DNA of 64,000 nucleotides, taken from the NCBI GenBank assembly GCA_943333125.1, contig CALQSB010000006.1, positions 22,163 to 86,162 on the forward strand. The letters are read 5' to 3'. The notes beneath the pieces were generated by a model. The model worked only from the letters and a program-made list of their open reading frames with translations. It was not told the origin of the DNA and made no database searches. The position numbers and the translations under genes were made by a program. Of the stretch, positions 8,253 to 16,107 are shown in pieces. Source of the DNA: Chitinophaga pinensis (GTDB taxonomy: Bacteria; Bacteroidota; Bacteroidia; Chitinophagales; Chitinophagaceae). Numbering within the stretch: position 1 is the first letter of the stretch; each line of letters opens with the position of its first letter.

Positions 8253-9392
8253 ATGGCTTTGTTACAATTTAATCTGGAAAAAACCGACCCTAAGTCTAAA
8301 GCGAGGGCTGGAAAAATTATTACAGATCATGGCGAAATAGAAACGCCAATATTCATGCCGGTAGGAACCGTTGGAAGCGTAAAGGCTATCTCTCAACAAC
8401 AATTGAAACAGGATGTAGGGGCTCAGATTATTTTGGGAAATACCTATCACTTATATCTGCGTCCGGGTTTGCAAACACTGGAGGCTGCCGGCGGTCTTCA
8501 TAAATTTAATGGCTGGGATCGCCCTATACTTACTGACAGTGGTGGATTCCAGGTCTTTTCTTTGGCGTCCAGCAGAAAAATAACTGAAGAAGGTGTCGTT
8601 TTTCAATCGCATATCGATGGCAGTAAACATTTATTTACACCCGAAAATGTAATGGATACTCAAAGAATAATAGGCGGAGATATTATCATGGCTTTCGACG
8701 AGTGTCCTCCGGGAGCCAGTGAACATGCCTATGCAAAAAAATCGCTTGAATTAACCAACAGATGGCTCGATAGATGTTTTGAAAGATTTAATAATACGGA
8801 GGATAAATATGGATACACTCAAAATTTGTTTCCAATTGTTCAGGGAGGCATACATCATGATTTAAGAAAAGCATCCTGTGAATTTGTGTCTTCCAAAAAT
8901 GCCACCGGAAATGCTATCGGCGGATTGAGCGTTGGCGAGCCCACAGAAAAAATGTACGAGATCTGTGCATTATGTTGTGAGAACTTACCCGAAAATAAAC
9001 CCCGTTATTTAATGGGCGTAGGTACACCCTGGAATATTTTGGAATGTATTGAAATGGGGATAGACATGTTTGATTGTGTAATGCCAACCCGAAATGGAAG
9101 AAATGCAATGTTGTTTACTGCGAATGGAATTATCAATGTCGATAATAAAAAATGGGAGCGAGATTTTTCTCCGATAGATGAAACCATTGATTGTGCCATG
9201 AGTGCTTATTATTCAAAAGCATATTTAAAGCATTTGTTGAAAGCTAAAGAATTTCTGGGATTGACCATTGCCAGCGTACATAATCTTGCCTTTTATTTAT
9301 GGTTGGTAAAAGAAGCCAGAAAGCATATTATAGCAGGAGATTTTACATCCTGGAAGCAAACTATGGTGGAAAGAATGCAGAGAAGATTATAA
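8253..9392 (+). CDS. tgt: tRNA-guanine transglycosylase (queuosine pathway)
   Basis: A 379-residue TIM-barrel enzyme that exchanges guanine-34 of GUN-anticodon tRNAs for preQ1. Motifs are all present: FMPVGTVGSVKA, LTDSGGFQVFSLA with the catalytic Asp, FDECPPG, IVQGGIHHDLR, GGLSVGEP, and the nucleophile region MGIDMFDCVMPTRNGRNAM. The C-terminal zinc site is degenerate. Where the bacterial consensus has CxCxxC before the YSRAYLxHL helix, this protein has DCAMSAYYSKAYLKHL, keeping one Cys plus the later His in SVHNLAFYL. From memory, Bacteroides Tgt proteins also lack this cluster, so it is probably a lineage trait rather than a defect. The box at 9397 begins the next unit. Confidence 0.95.
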   Translation: MALLQFNLEKTDPKSKARAGKIITDHGEIETPIFMPVGTVGSVKAISQQQLKQDVGAQIILGNTYHLYLRPGLQTLEAAGGLHKFNGWDRPILTDSGGFQVFSLASSRKITEEGVVFQSHIDGSKHLFTPENVMDTQRIIGGDIIMAFDECPPGASEHAYAKKSLELTNRWLDRCFERFNNTEDKYGYTQNLFPIVQGGIHHDLRKASCEFVSSKNATGNAIGGLSVGEPTEKMYEICALCCENLPENKPRYLMGVGTPWNILECIEMGIDMFDCVMPTRNGRNAMLFTANGIINVDNKKWERDFSPIDETIDCAMSAYYSKAYLKHLLKAKEFLGLTIASVHNLAFYLWLVKEARKHIIAGDFTSWKQTMVERMQRRL

Positions 9393-9396
9393 TTGT

Positions 9397-9404
9397 TATT
9401 TTTG
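9397..9404 (+). promoter_or_regulatory. -7 box upstream of the OmpA-family gene
   Basis: Reads TATTTTTG, an exact TAnnTTTG, placed 4 bp after the tgt stop codon and 51 bp before the ATG at 9456. It supports starting the OmpA gene at 9456 rather than at the in-frame TTG at 9393, which would lie upstream of the box. Confidence 0.45.
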
Positions 9405-9455
9405 TTTTATCGGGTCTTTTTTAATGCTACTACTAATCATAACAAATTTTACGAA

Positions 9456-10583
9456 ATGAAAAAAATACTGTTCCTGCTGTTCCTCTTGGGTACATTAGAA
9501 AGTTTTTCTCAAACAAAAATAATTGTAAAAAATGAAGACGGACTATTGCTTATGCCTTGCAAGGCTAATGGTCTGCAGGCATGTTTCATTTATAGTGAGG
9601 ACGAATCAGAGAACCTGATCTCTCAAAAGCAAGCGATGTATATGTTCCGCAATGAATTTTTGCACAAACCCGATATCATTGGTGTGGCCAGATATGATTC
9701 TGCAGATGAGGAAAATCTTTCTGAAGGAGTGGTGCTCATGCTCAAAGACATTCAATTTGCCGGCTTGAAAATTATCAATGTAAAATGCACTATTGTTAAG
9801 GATATGGATGCTCCTTTTCTTATTGGAAAAACAACCATAGCCACTTTGGGTGAGACGAGTTTTGACAAAGTTTCCAATACACTTACCATTTCCAGTGGAA
9901 GCGTGAATTTCGATTTCTCAAAGATTAAAATGGTCTTTGATATGCCCAAAGAAACGCCATTGCCTAAAGATGCACCGGTCAATGTAACGGTCTCAGATTT
10001 TAAGGATCGTAAGCTACCCAATGAAATAATGGTTTTCAAGAGTCGTAAAAAGCAAATTGAATATCAAAATCAAACAAACGATCAGGGGCAGTTTTCTACA
10101 CGTTTGCCCGCAGGCGATGTGTATCAGATATACATTCTTGGCTTTAAGGATTCTACCTCTATTGACTCGCTGGTGATTCCTGGGCTTGAAGGAAGAAAGT
10201 ATTACAAAAACCCATTTGTGGTTTCTTATAAATTCCTGCCTGCCAAAAGTTTTGTATTAGATAATTGTAATTTCGATAATGGGAAAGCTACTCTGCAGGA
10301 CAGCTCTTTCAAAGTGCTGGATGAATTGGTGGCCTATCTGGTAAGGAAGGATGATGAGAAAATTGAAATTGGTGGTCATACCGATAATGTGGGCAGCGCA
10401 CCAAGTAATCTAAAGTTGTCTGAAGACAGAGCCAAAGCAGTAAGAGATTATTTGATTAGTAAAAGTATCGATCCGGCAAGGCTTACCGCCAAAGGTTACG
10501 GAATGACAAAGCCAATATCAGATAATAAAACTGCTGCAGGAAGAGCGGAAAACAGAAGGACAGAAGTAACCATATTGGAATAA
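9456..10583 (+). CDS. OmpA-family protein with an N-terminal degenerate retropepsin-like domain
   Basis: The open frame begins at a TTG (9393), but the ATG at 9456 starts a good signal peptide (MKKILFLLFLLGTLESFSQ), giving 375 residues. The last ~110 residues are an OmpA peptidoglycan-binding domain: FDNGKATLQDSS, EIGGHTDNVGS, LSEDRAKAVRDYLISKSI, RLTAKGYGMTKPI and NRRTEV. The first ~140 mature residues resemble the retropepsin fold: MPCKANGLQACFIYSEDESE stands where aspartic proteases have a strand then DTGAS, and APFLIGKTTIATLGETSFD followed by NTLTI matches the C-terminal strand pair. The catalytic Asp-Thr-Gly is gone, so it is likely a binding domain. A carboxypeptidase-regulatory-like Ig segment sits between. 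It probably anchors the outer membrane to peptidoglycan. Confidence 0.85.
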   Translation: MKKILFLLFLLGTLESFSQTKIIVKNEDGLLLMPCKANGLQACFIYSEDESENLISQKQAMYMFRNEFLHKPDIIGVARYDSADEENLSEGVVLMLKDIQFAGLKIINVKCTIVKDMDAPFLIGKTTIATLGETSFDKVSNTLTISSGSVNFDFSKIKMVFDMPKETPLPKDAPVNVTVSDFKDRKLPNEIMVFKSRKKQIEYQNQTNDQGQFSTRLPAGDVYQIYILGFKDSTSIDSLVIPGLEGRKYYKNPFVVSYKFLPAKSFVLDNCNFDNGKATLQDSSFKVLDELVAYLVRKDDEKIEIGGHTDNVGSAPSNLKLSEDRAKAVRDYLISKSIDPARLTAKGYGMTKPISDNKTAAGRAENRRTEVTILE

Positions 10584-10632
10584 TAATTTCGAGGCTAATC
10601 ATTTCCGTTACTGAGGATGAAAAAAATAAAAT

Positions 10633-10665
10633 AAAAAAAGCGTGGATGTTGTCCACGCTTTTTTA
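10633..10665. terminator. Bidirectional intrinsic terminator
   Basis: Stem AGCGTGGA / TCCACGCT with loop TGTTG, flanked by A and T runs on both sides. It lies between the convergent OmpA-family gene and the lipoprotein gene at 10681, so it can end both transcripts. Confidence 0.85.
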
Positions 10666-10680
10666 TGAGTAAAAATTATT

Positions 10681-11394
10681 TTACTGTATGCTTGAATGCA
10701 TTAAGATGTTAGTAGTGTTATTGTTGATTACATCTGCTGGTCCTAAAGGACTATTTGCGATTACATGAAGAGCAAACGCTCTTTTTATCAAACCATATTT
10801 AGGTGCATAGCAGGCAGAGATATTCTGAGACTCAACCGTTGCAGTTACAAATGGATTATTAGTTGCAAGATTAGTGATTTCAGTTTTAACTCTGATAACC
10901 CTGTTATAAGTAATGTTGTTTACTGTTTCTACAAATCCGGTATCTAAAATGGTGCTTTTGATATTAGCTGTTATGGTAAGTCCCGATGCCGAATCAGTTA
11001 CAGAGATAGGCTGAGACCAGGTTGTACCAACTGCAGCCGATGTGCTCAGATATTTCATATCGATAGGAGGCAGTTGAGCGGATAGTTGCGTGTACTCATA
11101 ATAATCATTTCCAGTTTGATTATAATAAGCTTCTGTTGTGCCATTCGCATCTACTGAATTAAAAATACGATATGTCTTTGTACCGATTGCAGTATCTGTA
11201 CTTGTTGCGGTTAATGTATAAGAAGTGACAGTTGTCGAAACACTATCTGTAGTTTGATAGTCCCATGTAGTACCTGATGCATAAGTCATAAATGGGGTAG
11301 CTGCTACCGGAGCAGGAGCTGGATCAGGTGTTGTCTTTTTACAAGAAGTAATCAAAAGCAATAAACACGCGGAGGAAAAAAGTAGTTTTTTCAT
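10681..11394 (-). CDS. Hypothetical lipoprotein, paralogue A
   Basis: A 237-residue secreted protein that I do not recognise as a named family. The N-terminus MKKLLFSSACLLLLITSCKK is a lipoprotein signal with the lipid-modified Cys near residue 18. A Pro-rich linker (TPDPAPAPVAATP) follows, then a Thr/Ser-rich beta domain beginning MTYASGTTWDYQTTDS. It is clearly paralogous to the next gene: both share the TTWxY, YTLTxTSTDxxIxxxxYxIF, YYEY/YYQY and YGLIKR/YGLVKR blocks. The upstream regions share a 17-bp element. Codon use resembles neighbours. Probably surface- or periplasm-exposed; no function can be assigned. Confidence 0.75.
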   Translation of the reverse strand: MKKLLFSSACLLLLITSCKKTTPDPAPAPVAATPFMTYASGTTWDYQTTDSVSTTVTSYTLTATSTDTAIGTKTYRIFNSVDANGTTEAYYNQTGNDYYEYTQLSAQLPPIDMKYLSTSAAVGTTWSQPISVTDSASGLTITANIKSTILDTGFVETVNNITYNRVIRVKTEITNLATNNPFVTATVESQNISACYAPKYGLIKRAFALHVIANSPLGPADVINNNTTNILMHSSIQ

Positions 11395-11415
11395 TATTAA
11401 TTATTTTTTTAGGTG

Positions 11416-11432
11416 GTAATATTAAGAAATTT
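11416..11432 (-). promoter_or_regulatory. 17-bp element shared upstream of lipoprotein A
   Basis: GTAATATTAAGAAATTT on the plus strand, 22 bp before the start of paralogue A. The same 17 bp with a single difference occurs at 12210-12226, 21 bp before paralogue B. Neither gene has an exact TAnnTTTG box, so this may be their promoter or operator. Confidence 0.35.
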
Positions 11433-11469
11433 CAATGAATTTATTTTTTATTATATCAAATAAGAAAGG

Positions 11470-12189
11470 CTATTGAATACTTGAGCTTAATAAATTGGTG
11501 GTTGTATTCTGATTGAGGAGGTTAAAAACCGTTCCAACGGCGTTAATATCTACATTGAGTTGGAAGTCTCTTTTTACTAATCCATATTTTCGGGCAAAAT
11601 AAGCATGAATATTTTGAGTAATTGGTTCTATTGTGATAGGAACAGGAAGAGAGCTGTTGATTGTAGGGTTAGTAATTTCCGTACTCACTTTGATTACATC
11701 ATTATATGTTTTACCGCCAACGGAAACAGTACTGCCTTTTTCTTCAATAGTATATTTAACTATTGCGCTGAAATTTATGGTTATAGCACCAGCGATTGTC
11801 TGAGTAAAAGCAAGTGGCTCAGTCCAGGATGTACCCGATGGAATATTATCCACCAGATATTTTAATTCAGATAGGGGCAAAGGTGTTGAAAGCGAAGCGT
11901 ACTGATAATAGTCACTGCCAGACACATTATAATATTCAGCACTTGTACCATTGGATCCGGCATTGGAGAAAATATGGTAAAGTCGGGCGTTGATTGTGCT
12001 ATCGGTACTAGTAGAGGTCAATGTGTAATTTGAAGTGGTAGCAGCGGAATTATCAATCGATTCATAATTCCAGGTCGTTCCGGGCGCGGTGGTCATGTAA
12101 GAATTGTTCCCATCGCCTGTTGGGCTGTGTTTTTTACAAGACACGCTAAATAAAACGAGGTAAAAGCAGCCGAAAAGAACTTTTTTCAT
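11470..12189 (-). CDS. Hypothetical lipoprotein, paralogue B
   Basis: A 239-residue paralogue of the preceding gene in direct tandem, 75 bp apart. The signal MKKVLFGCFYLVLFSVSCKK has a lipobox Cys near residue 18. The mature part aligns end to end with paralogue A, both ending ...NTTNIL/TTTNLL plus SSIQ, with the same spacing of aromatic residues. Divergence is high enough that the duplication is not recent. The start at 12189 lies back-to-back with infA, and the shared upstream element (12210-12226) overlaps the infA -33 region. Function unknown. Confidence 0.75.
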   Translation of the reverse strand: MKKVLFGCFYLVLFSVSCKKHSPTGDGNNSYMTTAPGTTWNYESIDNSAATTSNYTLTSTSTDSTINARLYHIFSNAGSNGTSAEYYNVSGSDYYQYASLSTPLPLSELKYLVDNIPSGTSWTEPLAFTQTIAGAITINFSAIVKYTIEEKGSTVSVGGKTYNDVIKVSTEITNPTINSSLPVPITIEPITQNIHAYFARKYGLVKRDFQLNVDINAVGTVFNLLNQNTTTNLLSSSIQ

Positions 12190-12209
12190 GTTTTTTTTGA
12201 TTTATGACT

Positions 12210-12226
12210 GTAATATTAGGAAATTT
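12210..12226 (-). promoter_or_regulatory. 17-bp element shared upstream of lipoprotein B
   Basis: GTAATATTAGGAAATTT, 16 of 17 identical to the element at 11416-11432 and at the same distance from its gene. It overlaps the putative infA -33 TTTG (12225-12228), so factors bound here could affect both directions. Confidence 0.35.
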
Positions 12227-12259
12227 TGTTTAGATGTTAATTTATTTCTCTTATCTTTG
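12225..12259 (+). promoter_or_regulatory. Promoter of the infA-alpha operon
   Basis: TTTG at 12225-12228, a 23-bp spacer and TATCTTTG at 12252-12259 match the Bacteroidota TTG/TAnnTTTG promoter. The box ends 13 bp before the infA ATG, giving a predicted leader of under 10 nt. Confidence 0.65.
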
Positions 12260-12272
12260 CGCTCCCAAATTT

Positions 12273-12491
12273 ATGGCCAAGCAAGCACTAATTAAACAAG
12301 ACGGAACGATCATTGAAGCGCTCAGCAACGCGATGTTCAAGGTTAAATTAGAAAATGGCCATGAAATTCTGGCAACTATTTCAGGGAAAATGAGGATGCA
12401 TTACATTCGCATATTACCCGGAGATAAAGTAGGAGTAGAGATGAGTCCATACGATTTAACTAGAGGACGAATCATATTCAGGTATAAATAA
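12273..12491 (+). CDS. infA: Translation initiation factor IF-1
   Basis: A 72-residue S1/OB-fold protein that binds the ribosomal A site during initiation. The frame opens at 12234, but the ATG at 12273 gives [13 protein letters not shown], the standard N-terminus, and lies downstream of the promoter box. Conserved blocks [43 protein letters not shown] and the final FRYK are intact. It heads the operon infA-rpmJ-rpsM-rpsK-rpsD-rpoA-rplQ. In many Bacteroidota secY and map come directly before it; here a divergent lipoprotein gene does. Confidence 0.97.
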   Translation: MAKQALIKQDGTIIEALSNAMFKVKLENGHEILATISGKMRMHYIRILPGDKVGVEMSPYDLTRGRIIFRYK

Positions 12492-12536
12492 AAAAGGCTG
12501 TTTACAGCGATTATTAAATAGATAAAATTAAAAACA

Positions 12537-12653
12537 ATGAAGGTAAGAGCTTCAATAAAAAAACGCAGTGTAGATTGCAAAATCGTGAGAAGAAAAGGAC
12601 GTTTGTATGTAATCAACAAAAAAAATCCACGCTTTAAGCAAAAGCAAGGATAA
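12537..12653 (+). CDS. rpmJ: 50S ribosomal protein L36, zinc-free form
   Basis: A 38-residue protein encoded between infA and rpsM, too short for usual ORF cutoffs. The translation begins [20 protein letters not shown] and ends NPRFKQKQG, the typical L36 pattern. Of the four zinc ligands of the C+ form (Cys11, Cys14, Cys27, His33) only Cys14 remains; the others are Ser, Asn and Phe. So this is a C- paralogue that does not bind zinc. It is 45 bp after infA and 37 bp before rpsM. Confidence 0.95.
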   Translation: MKVRASIKKRSVDCKIVRRKGRLYVINKKNPRFKQKQG

Positions 12654-12690
12654 TCCAATTAATTTTTAAACTCAAAATTGAAGATATAAT

Positions 12691-13068
12691 ATGGCACGTA
12701 TTGCCGGTATAGATTTACCAAAAAATAAAAGAGGAGAAATCGGACTTACCTATATATATGGTATCGGCCGTTCTACAGCAAAGTACATTTTGACCAAATC
12801 AGGCATTGATTTGAACAAAAAAGTGAATCAGTGGAATGATGATGAACAAACCGCTATTCGTAATGTAATTAACAACGAGTTTAAAACTGAAGGTGCACTT
12901 CGCAGTGAAACTCAGATGAACATCAAGCGTTTGCTTGATATCGCTTGTTACCGTGGATTACGCCATCGTAAAGGTTTGCCAGTTCGCGGACAACGTACTC
13001 GTACAAACAGTCGTACCAGAAAAGGTAAGCGTAAGACAGTTGCGGGTAAAAAGAAAGTAACTAAGTAA
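12691..13068 (+). CDS. rpsM: 30S ribosomal protein S13
   Basis: A 125-residue small-subunit head protein. [29 protein letters not shown] at the N-terminus, the [25 protein letters not shown] tail segment and the basic C-terminus KKKVTK are diagnostic. It contacts the P-site tRNA and forms the B1 bridges. Third gene of the alpha operon, followed by an unusually long 139-bp structured spacer. Confidence 0.98.
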   Translation: MARIAGIDLPKNKRGEIGLTYIYGIGRSTAKYILTKSGIDLNKKVNQWNDDEQTAIRNVINNEFKTEGALRSETQMNIKRLLDIACYRGLRHRKGLPVRGQRTRTNSRTRKGKRKTVAGKKKVTK

Positions 13069-13101
13069 TATTTCTCTTCTTAACAGAAGTAAATATAAAT
13101 A

Positions 13102-13176
13102 GACTTATTATTTGAATCAACGCCGGATCGCTTTATAAGTCAGCGGGAGGGTTGTTTCAGCTCTGAGTAATCAGGG
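13102..13176 (+). promoter_or_regulatory. Structured mRNA spacer between rpsM and rpsK
   Basis: Two RNA hairpins can form. GACTTAT (13102-13108) pairs with ATAAGTC (13135-13141). CTCTGA (13161-13166) pairs with TCAGGG (13171-13176) around GTAA, a GNRA-type tetraloop. Such structures in ribosomal operons often bind a ribosomal protein for autoregulation; that role is inference here. Confidence 0.4.
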
Positions 13177-13207
13177 TAAATTTTATAAGATCACCTATAA
13201 TTAAATC

Positions 13208-13621
13208 ATGGCAAAAGCTCAGGGACAAAAAGCACAAAGCGCTAAAGCATCAGCTAAAAAGCGTGTAGTAAAAGTTGACAGCTATGGAGATGCCCACATC
13301 TCAGCTACATTCAACAACATTATGATCAGTTTAACCAATAAGAACGGGCAGGTTATTTCCTGGTCTTCTGCTGGTAAAATGGGATTCAAAGGAAGTAAGA
13401 AAAACACCCCTTATGCAGCTCAAATGGCAGGTGCAGATGCGGCTAAAATCGCAATGGATGCAGGGTTGAAAAGAGTTGATGTTTATGTAAAAGGTCCTGG
13501 AAGCGGACGTGAAGGAGCTATTCGTTCCCTATCTCAAAGCGGACTTGAAGTATCAATGATTAAGGATGTTACACCCTTGCCACACAATGGCTGTCGTCCT
13601 CCTAAAAAGAGAAGAGTATAA
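13208..13621 (+). CDS. rpsK: 30S ribosomal protein S11
   Basis: A 137-residue platform protein of the small subunit. [55 protein letters not shown] and the C-terminal [18 protein letters not shown] are standard. A short basic N-terminal extension ([20 protein letters not shown]) precedes the core. Fourth gene of the alpha operon. Confidence 0.98.
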   Translation: MAKAQGQKAQSAKASAKKRVVKVDSYGDAHISATFNNIMISLTNKNGQVISWSSAGKMGFKGSKKNTPYAAQMAGADAAKIAMDAGLKRVDVYVKGPGSGREGAIRSLSQSGLEVSMIKDVTPLPHNGCRPPKKRRV

Positions 13622-13662
13622 TCAAAAAAATATTTTTTAACGGGTGCATTATTCATTTTAAA

Positions 13663-13696
13663 GACCTTTACAATGATGCATCGACACTAAAAGGTC
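13663..13696 (+). promoter_or_regulatory. Hairpin between rpsK and rpsD
   Basis: GACCTTT (13663-13669) pairs with AAAGGTC (13690-13696); the loop contains the palindrome GATGCATC. No U-tract follows, so it is not a terminator. It ends 12 bp before the rpsD ATG and may affect rpsD translation. Confidence 0.35.
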
Positions 13697-13708
13697 ACAA
13701 ATAAAACT

Positions 13709-14314
13709 ATGGCACGTTATACAGGCCCCAAAACAAAAATCTCCCGCAGATTCGGAGAACCTATTACAGGTAATGGTAAATGGTTGACTAAAAACAGCAA
13801 CCCTCCAGGACAACACGGAGCAACCAAAAAGCGTAAAACACTTAGTGAATATGGTGTTCAGCTGAAAGAAAAGCAAAAAGCCAAATACACTTATGGCTTG
13901 CTTGAAAAACAATTCCGTAAAACATTTGAAGAAGCTTCCCGCAGAAAAGGGGTAACCGGTGAAAATCTGATCAAATTATTAGAAGCTCGTTTGGATAATA
14001 CTGTTTTCAGAATGGGTATTGCTCCAAGTCGTCAGGCTGCTCGTCAATTGGTAAGTCATAAACATATTACTGTTAATGGTGAAATTTTAAATATTCCATC
14101 TTACAGTTGTATGCCTGGTGATGTAATCAGCATGAAAAATAAAAGTGCAGCTAATAAATCTCTTTCCGAAAATGTTCGTGGAAAAAATCCAAAGTTCAGT
14201 TGGCTGGATTGGAGCGAAAAAGATTTGAAAGGTACTTTTATTGCTTATCCTGAAAGAGAAAGCGTTCCTGAAAATATTAAGGAACAATTAATCGTGGAAT
14301 TGTACAGCAAGTAA
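13709..14314 (+). CDS. rpsD: 30S ribosomal protein S4
   Basis: A 201-residue primary 16S rRNA-binding protein. [26 protein letters not shown], the [15 protein letters not shown] helix and the S4 RNA-binding domain ([27 protein letters not shown]) are clear. The N-terminal zinc cysteines of some homologues are absent, the C- form. S4 is the classic autoregulator of the alpha operon in Escherichia coli; whether it binds one of the spacer structures here is open. Confidence 0.98.
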   Translation: MARYTGPKTKISRRFGEPITGNGKWLTKNSNPPGQHGATKKRKTLSEYGVQLKEKQKAKYTYGLLEKQFRKTFEEASRRKGVTGENLIKLLEARLDNTVFRMGIAPSRQAARQLVSHKHITVNGEILNIPSYSCMPGDVISMKNKSAANKSLSENVRGKNPKFSWLDWSEKDLKGTFIAYPERESVPENIKEQLIVELYSK

Positions 14315-14388
14315 TCCAAACTTAATTGGTATAATCTAATAAACCGGAACGCCGGAATTATAATTAAACATAAAACAACAAAATACAA

Positions 14389-15384
14389 ATGGCTATTTTT
14401 AATTTTGTTAAACCAGATAAAATTGTTCTTCAGAAAGCAAATGATTTTGAAGCTCAGTTTGAATTTCGTCCATTAGAACCAGGATATGGTGTAACCATTG
14501 GTAACGCTCTTCGCAGAGTATTGCTTAACTCACTCGAAGGTCACGCTATTATAGGAATTAACATTGGCGGTGCCGATCACGAGTTCGCTACACTTAAAGG
14601 AATTACTGAAGATGTAACTGAAATCATTTTAAATTTAAAGCAAGTTCGTTTTAAATCTAAAGTGGAGCATGATGTAAATATCGAAAAGCTGACGTTGTCT
14701 ATTAAAAACAAAACAGAATTCACTGCAGGTATGATTGCAGAAGCTTCTCCTACTTTTGAAGTTATGAATCCTGAGTTGTTGATTTGTACATTAGATAACA
14801 GCGCAAAGCTTGATATCGAAATCACTATCGGAAAAGGTCGTGGTTATGTTCCTGCAGAAGAACAAAAAGAAAGAAATTCTCATTTCGGATATATTGCCGT
14901 TGATGCTATTTACACTCCAATTAAGAATGTAAAATATCTTATCGAAAATACAAGGGTTGAACAGCGCACGGATTTCGAAAAATTAATCATGGATGTTATT
15001 ACTGATGGAACTATACATCCTGAAGAAGCCGTGAAACAAGCCAGCCGTATTTTGATTCAGCATCTGATGATTATCACTGACGAGAACATCACTTTTGATA
15101 CAAAAGAAGATAAGAAAGAAGATTTAGTTGATGAACAAACTTTACAACTGCGCAAGATGTTGAAAACACCGTTGGAAGATCTTGATCTTTCTGTACGTGC
15201 CTTCAATTGCTTGAAAGCAGCTAAGATAAATTCATTGAGCGAATTGGTACAATACGAGCAGGAAGACCTGATGAAATTCAGAAATTTCGGACAAAAATCT
15301 TTAAGCGAAATCGATCAGGTTTTGCATGAAAGAGGATTGAGCTTTGGAATGGATTTGAGCAAATTGAAATTGGATGATGAGTAA
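14389..15384 (+). CDS. rpoA: DNA-directed RNA polymerase subunit alpha
   Basis: A 331-residue subunit that nucleates polymerase assembly. The N-terminal domain shows EPGYGVTIGNALRRVLLNSLEG and the long dimerisation core. The C-terminal domain begins near residue 255 with TPLEDLDLSVRAFNCLKAAKINSLSELV and NFGQKSLSEID, the helices that contact DNA and activators. An acidic linker (KEDKKEDLVDEQ) separates them. The 74-bp spacer before it can form a hairpin using CCGG-AACG-CCGG near 14345. Confidence 0.98.
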   Translation: MAIFNFVKPDKIVLQKANDFEAQFEFRPLEPGYGVTIGNALRRVLLNSLEGHAIIGINIGGADHEFATLKGITEDVTEIILNLKQVRFKSKVEHDVNIEKLTLSIKNKTEFTAGMIAEASPTFEVMNPELLICTLDNSAKLDIEITIGKGRGYVPAEEQKERNSHFGYIAVDAIYTPIKNVKYLIENTRVEQRTDFEKLIMDVITDGTIHPEEAVKQASRILIQHLMIITDENITFDTKEDKKEDLVDEQTLQLRKMLKTPLEDLDLSVRAFNCLKAAKINSLSELVQYEQEDLMKFRNFGQKSLSEIDQVLHERGLSFGMDLSKLKLDDE

Positions 15385-15405
15385 GCTATAATAAAAACTC
15401 AAAAG

Positions 15406-15444
15406 TTAAAAGTAAAAAATCATCACGTTGAATTTTACTTTTAA
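15406..15444 (+). promoter_or_regulatory. Perfect 12-bp hairpin between rpoA and rplQ
   Basis: TTAAAAGTAAAA (15406-15417) is perfectly complementary to TTTTACTTTTAA (15433-15444) with a 15-nt loop. The stem is AT-only and lacks a GC core, so strong termination is unlikely; attenuation or mRNA protection is possible. A second weaker CCTGT/ACAGG hairpin follows at about 15470-15485. Confidence 0.4.
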
Positions 15445-15501
15445 AATATTAATTCACATCCTGTAATTCCTGACACGGTACAGGGTATAAAACAAAAAGT
15501 C

Positions 15502-16008
15502 ATGCGTCACGGAAACAAAAAAAATAACCTAAGCAGAACAGCATCTCACAGAAGATCTTTGCTGATGAACTTAGGTTGCCAGTTGATTACTTACAAAAGA
15601 ATCACTACAACATTAGCAAAGGCTAAAGCGCTTCGCGTTTATATCGAGCCGCTAATTACCAAAACAAAAGCTACAGAAAGCAAAGAATCGATCATGCATA
15701 ATCATCGTATTGTTTTCAGTTATTTAAATGATAAACTTGCAGTAAAAGAATTGTTTACTGTAATTGCGCCAAAGGTTGCTGATCGTCCGGGTGGTTACAC
15801 TCGTGTGATCAAACTTGGAGCACGTATCGGAGATAACGCTGAAATGGCCATGATTGAATTGGTTGATTTCAATGAAATCTATGGTAAAGGAATTGCTCAG
15901 GCTGAAGATACCGCAGTTAAAAAGACACGTCGTTCAGGTGGTAAAAAGAAATCAACCGGAGCAGAAGGAGAAACTGAAGCATCTGCAGACGAAAATGCCG
16001 AAGCTTAA
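15502..16008 (+). CDS. rplQ: 50S ribosomal protein L17 with a C-terminal tail
   Basis: A 168-residue protein: the L17 core ([63 protein letters not shown]) covers about 125 residues. A low-complexity tail follows, basic ([13 protein letters not shown]) then acidic and Ala-rich ([14 protein letters not shown]). Such tails are common in Bacteroidota L17. It is the last gene of the alpha operon, ended by the hairpin at 16032. Confidence 0.97.
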   Translation: MRHGNKKNNLSRTASHRRSLLMNLGCQLITYKRITTTLAKAKALRVYIEPLITKTKATESKESIMHNHRIVFSYLNDKLAVKELFTVIAPKVADRPGGYTRVIKLGARIGDNAEMAMIELVDFNEIYGKGIAQAEDTAVKKTRRSGGKKKSTGAEGETEASADENAEA

Positions 16009-16031
16009 AATGAACAATTTATAATTTATAT

Positions 16032-16060
16032 AGCCCCGATATTTTTTCGGGGCTTTTTTA
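16032..16060 (+). terminator. Terminator of the alpha operon
   Basis: AGCCCCGA pairs with TCGGGGCT around ATTTTTT-rich loop sequence, followed by TTTTTTA. It sits 24 bp after the rplQ stop. Confidence 0.9.
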
Positions 16061-16107
16061 TTTTATAAAACAAACTGAGTTTGCTTTCTTTGTATAACTT
16101 TTCAAAA

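Noticed and set aside
13069..13207. Missed small gene between rpsM and rpsK
   Set aside because: No start codon with an open frame of useful length exists; the sequence is better explained as structured RNA.
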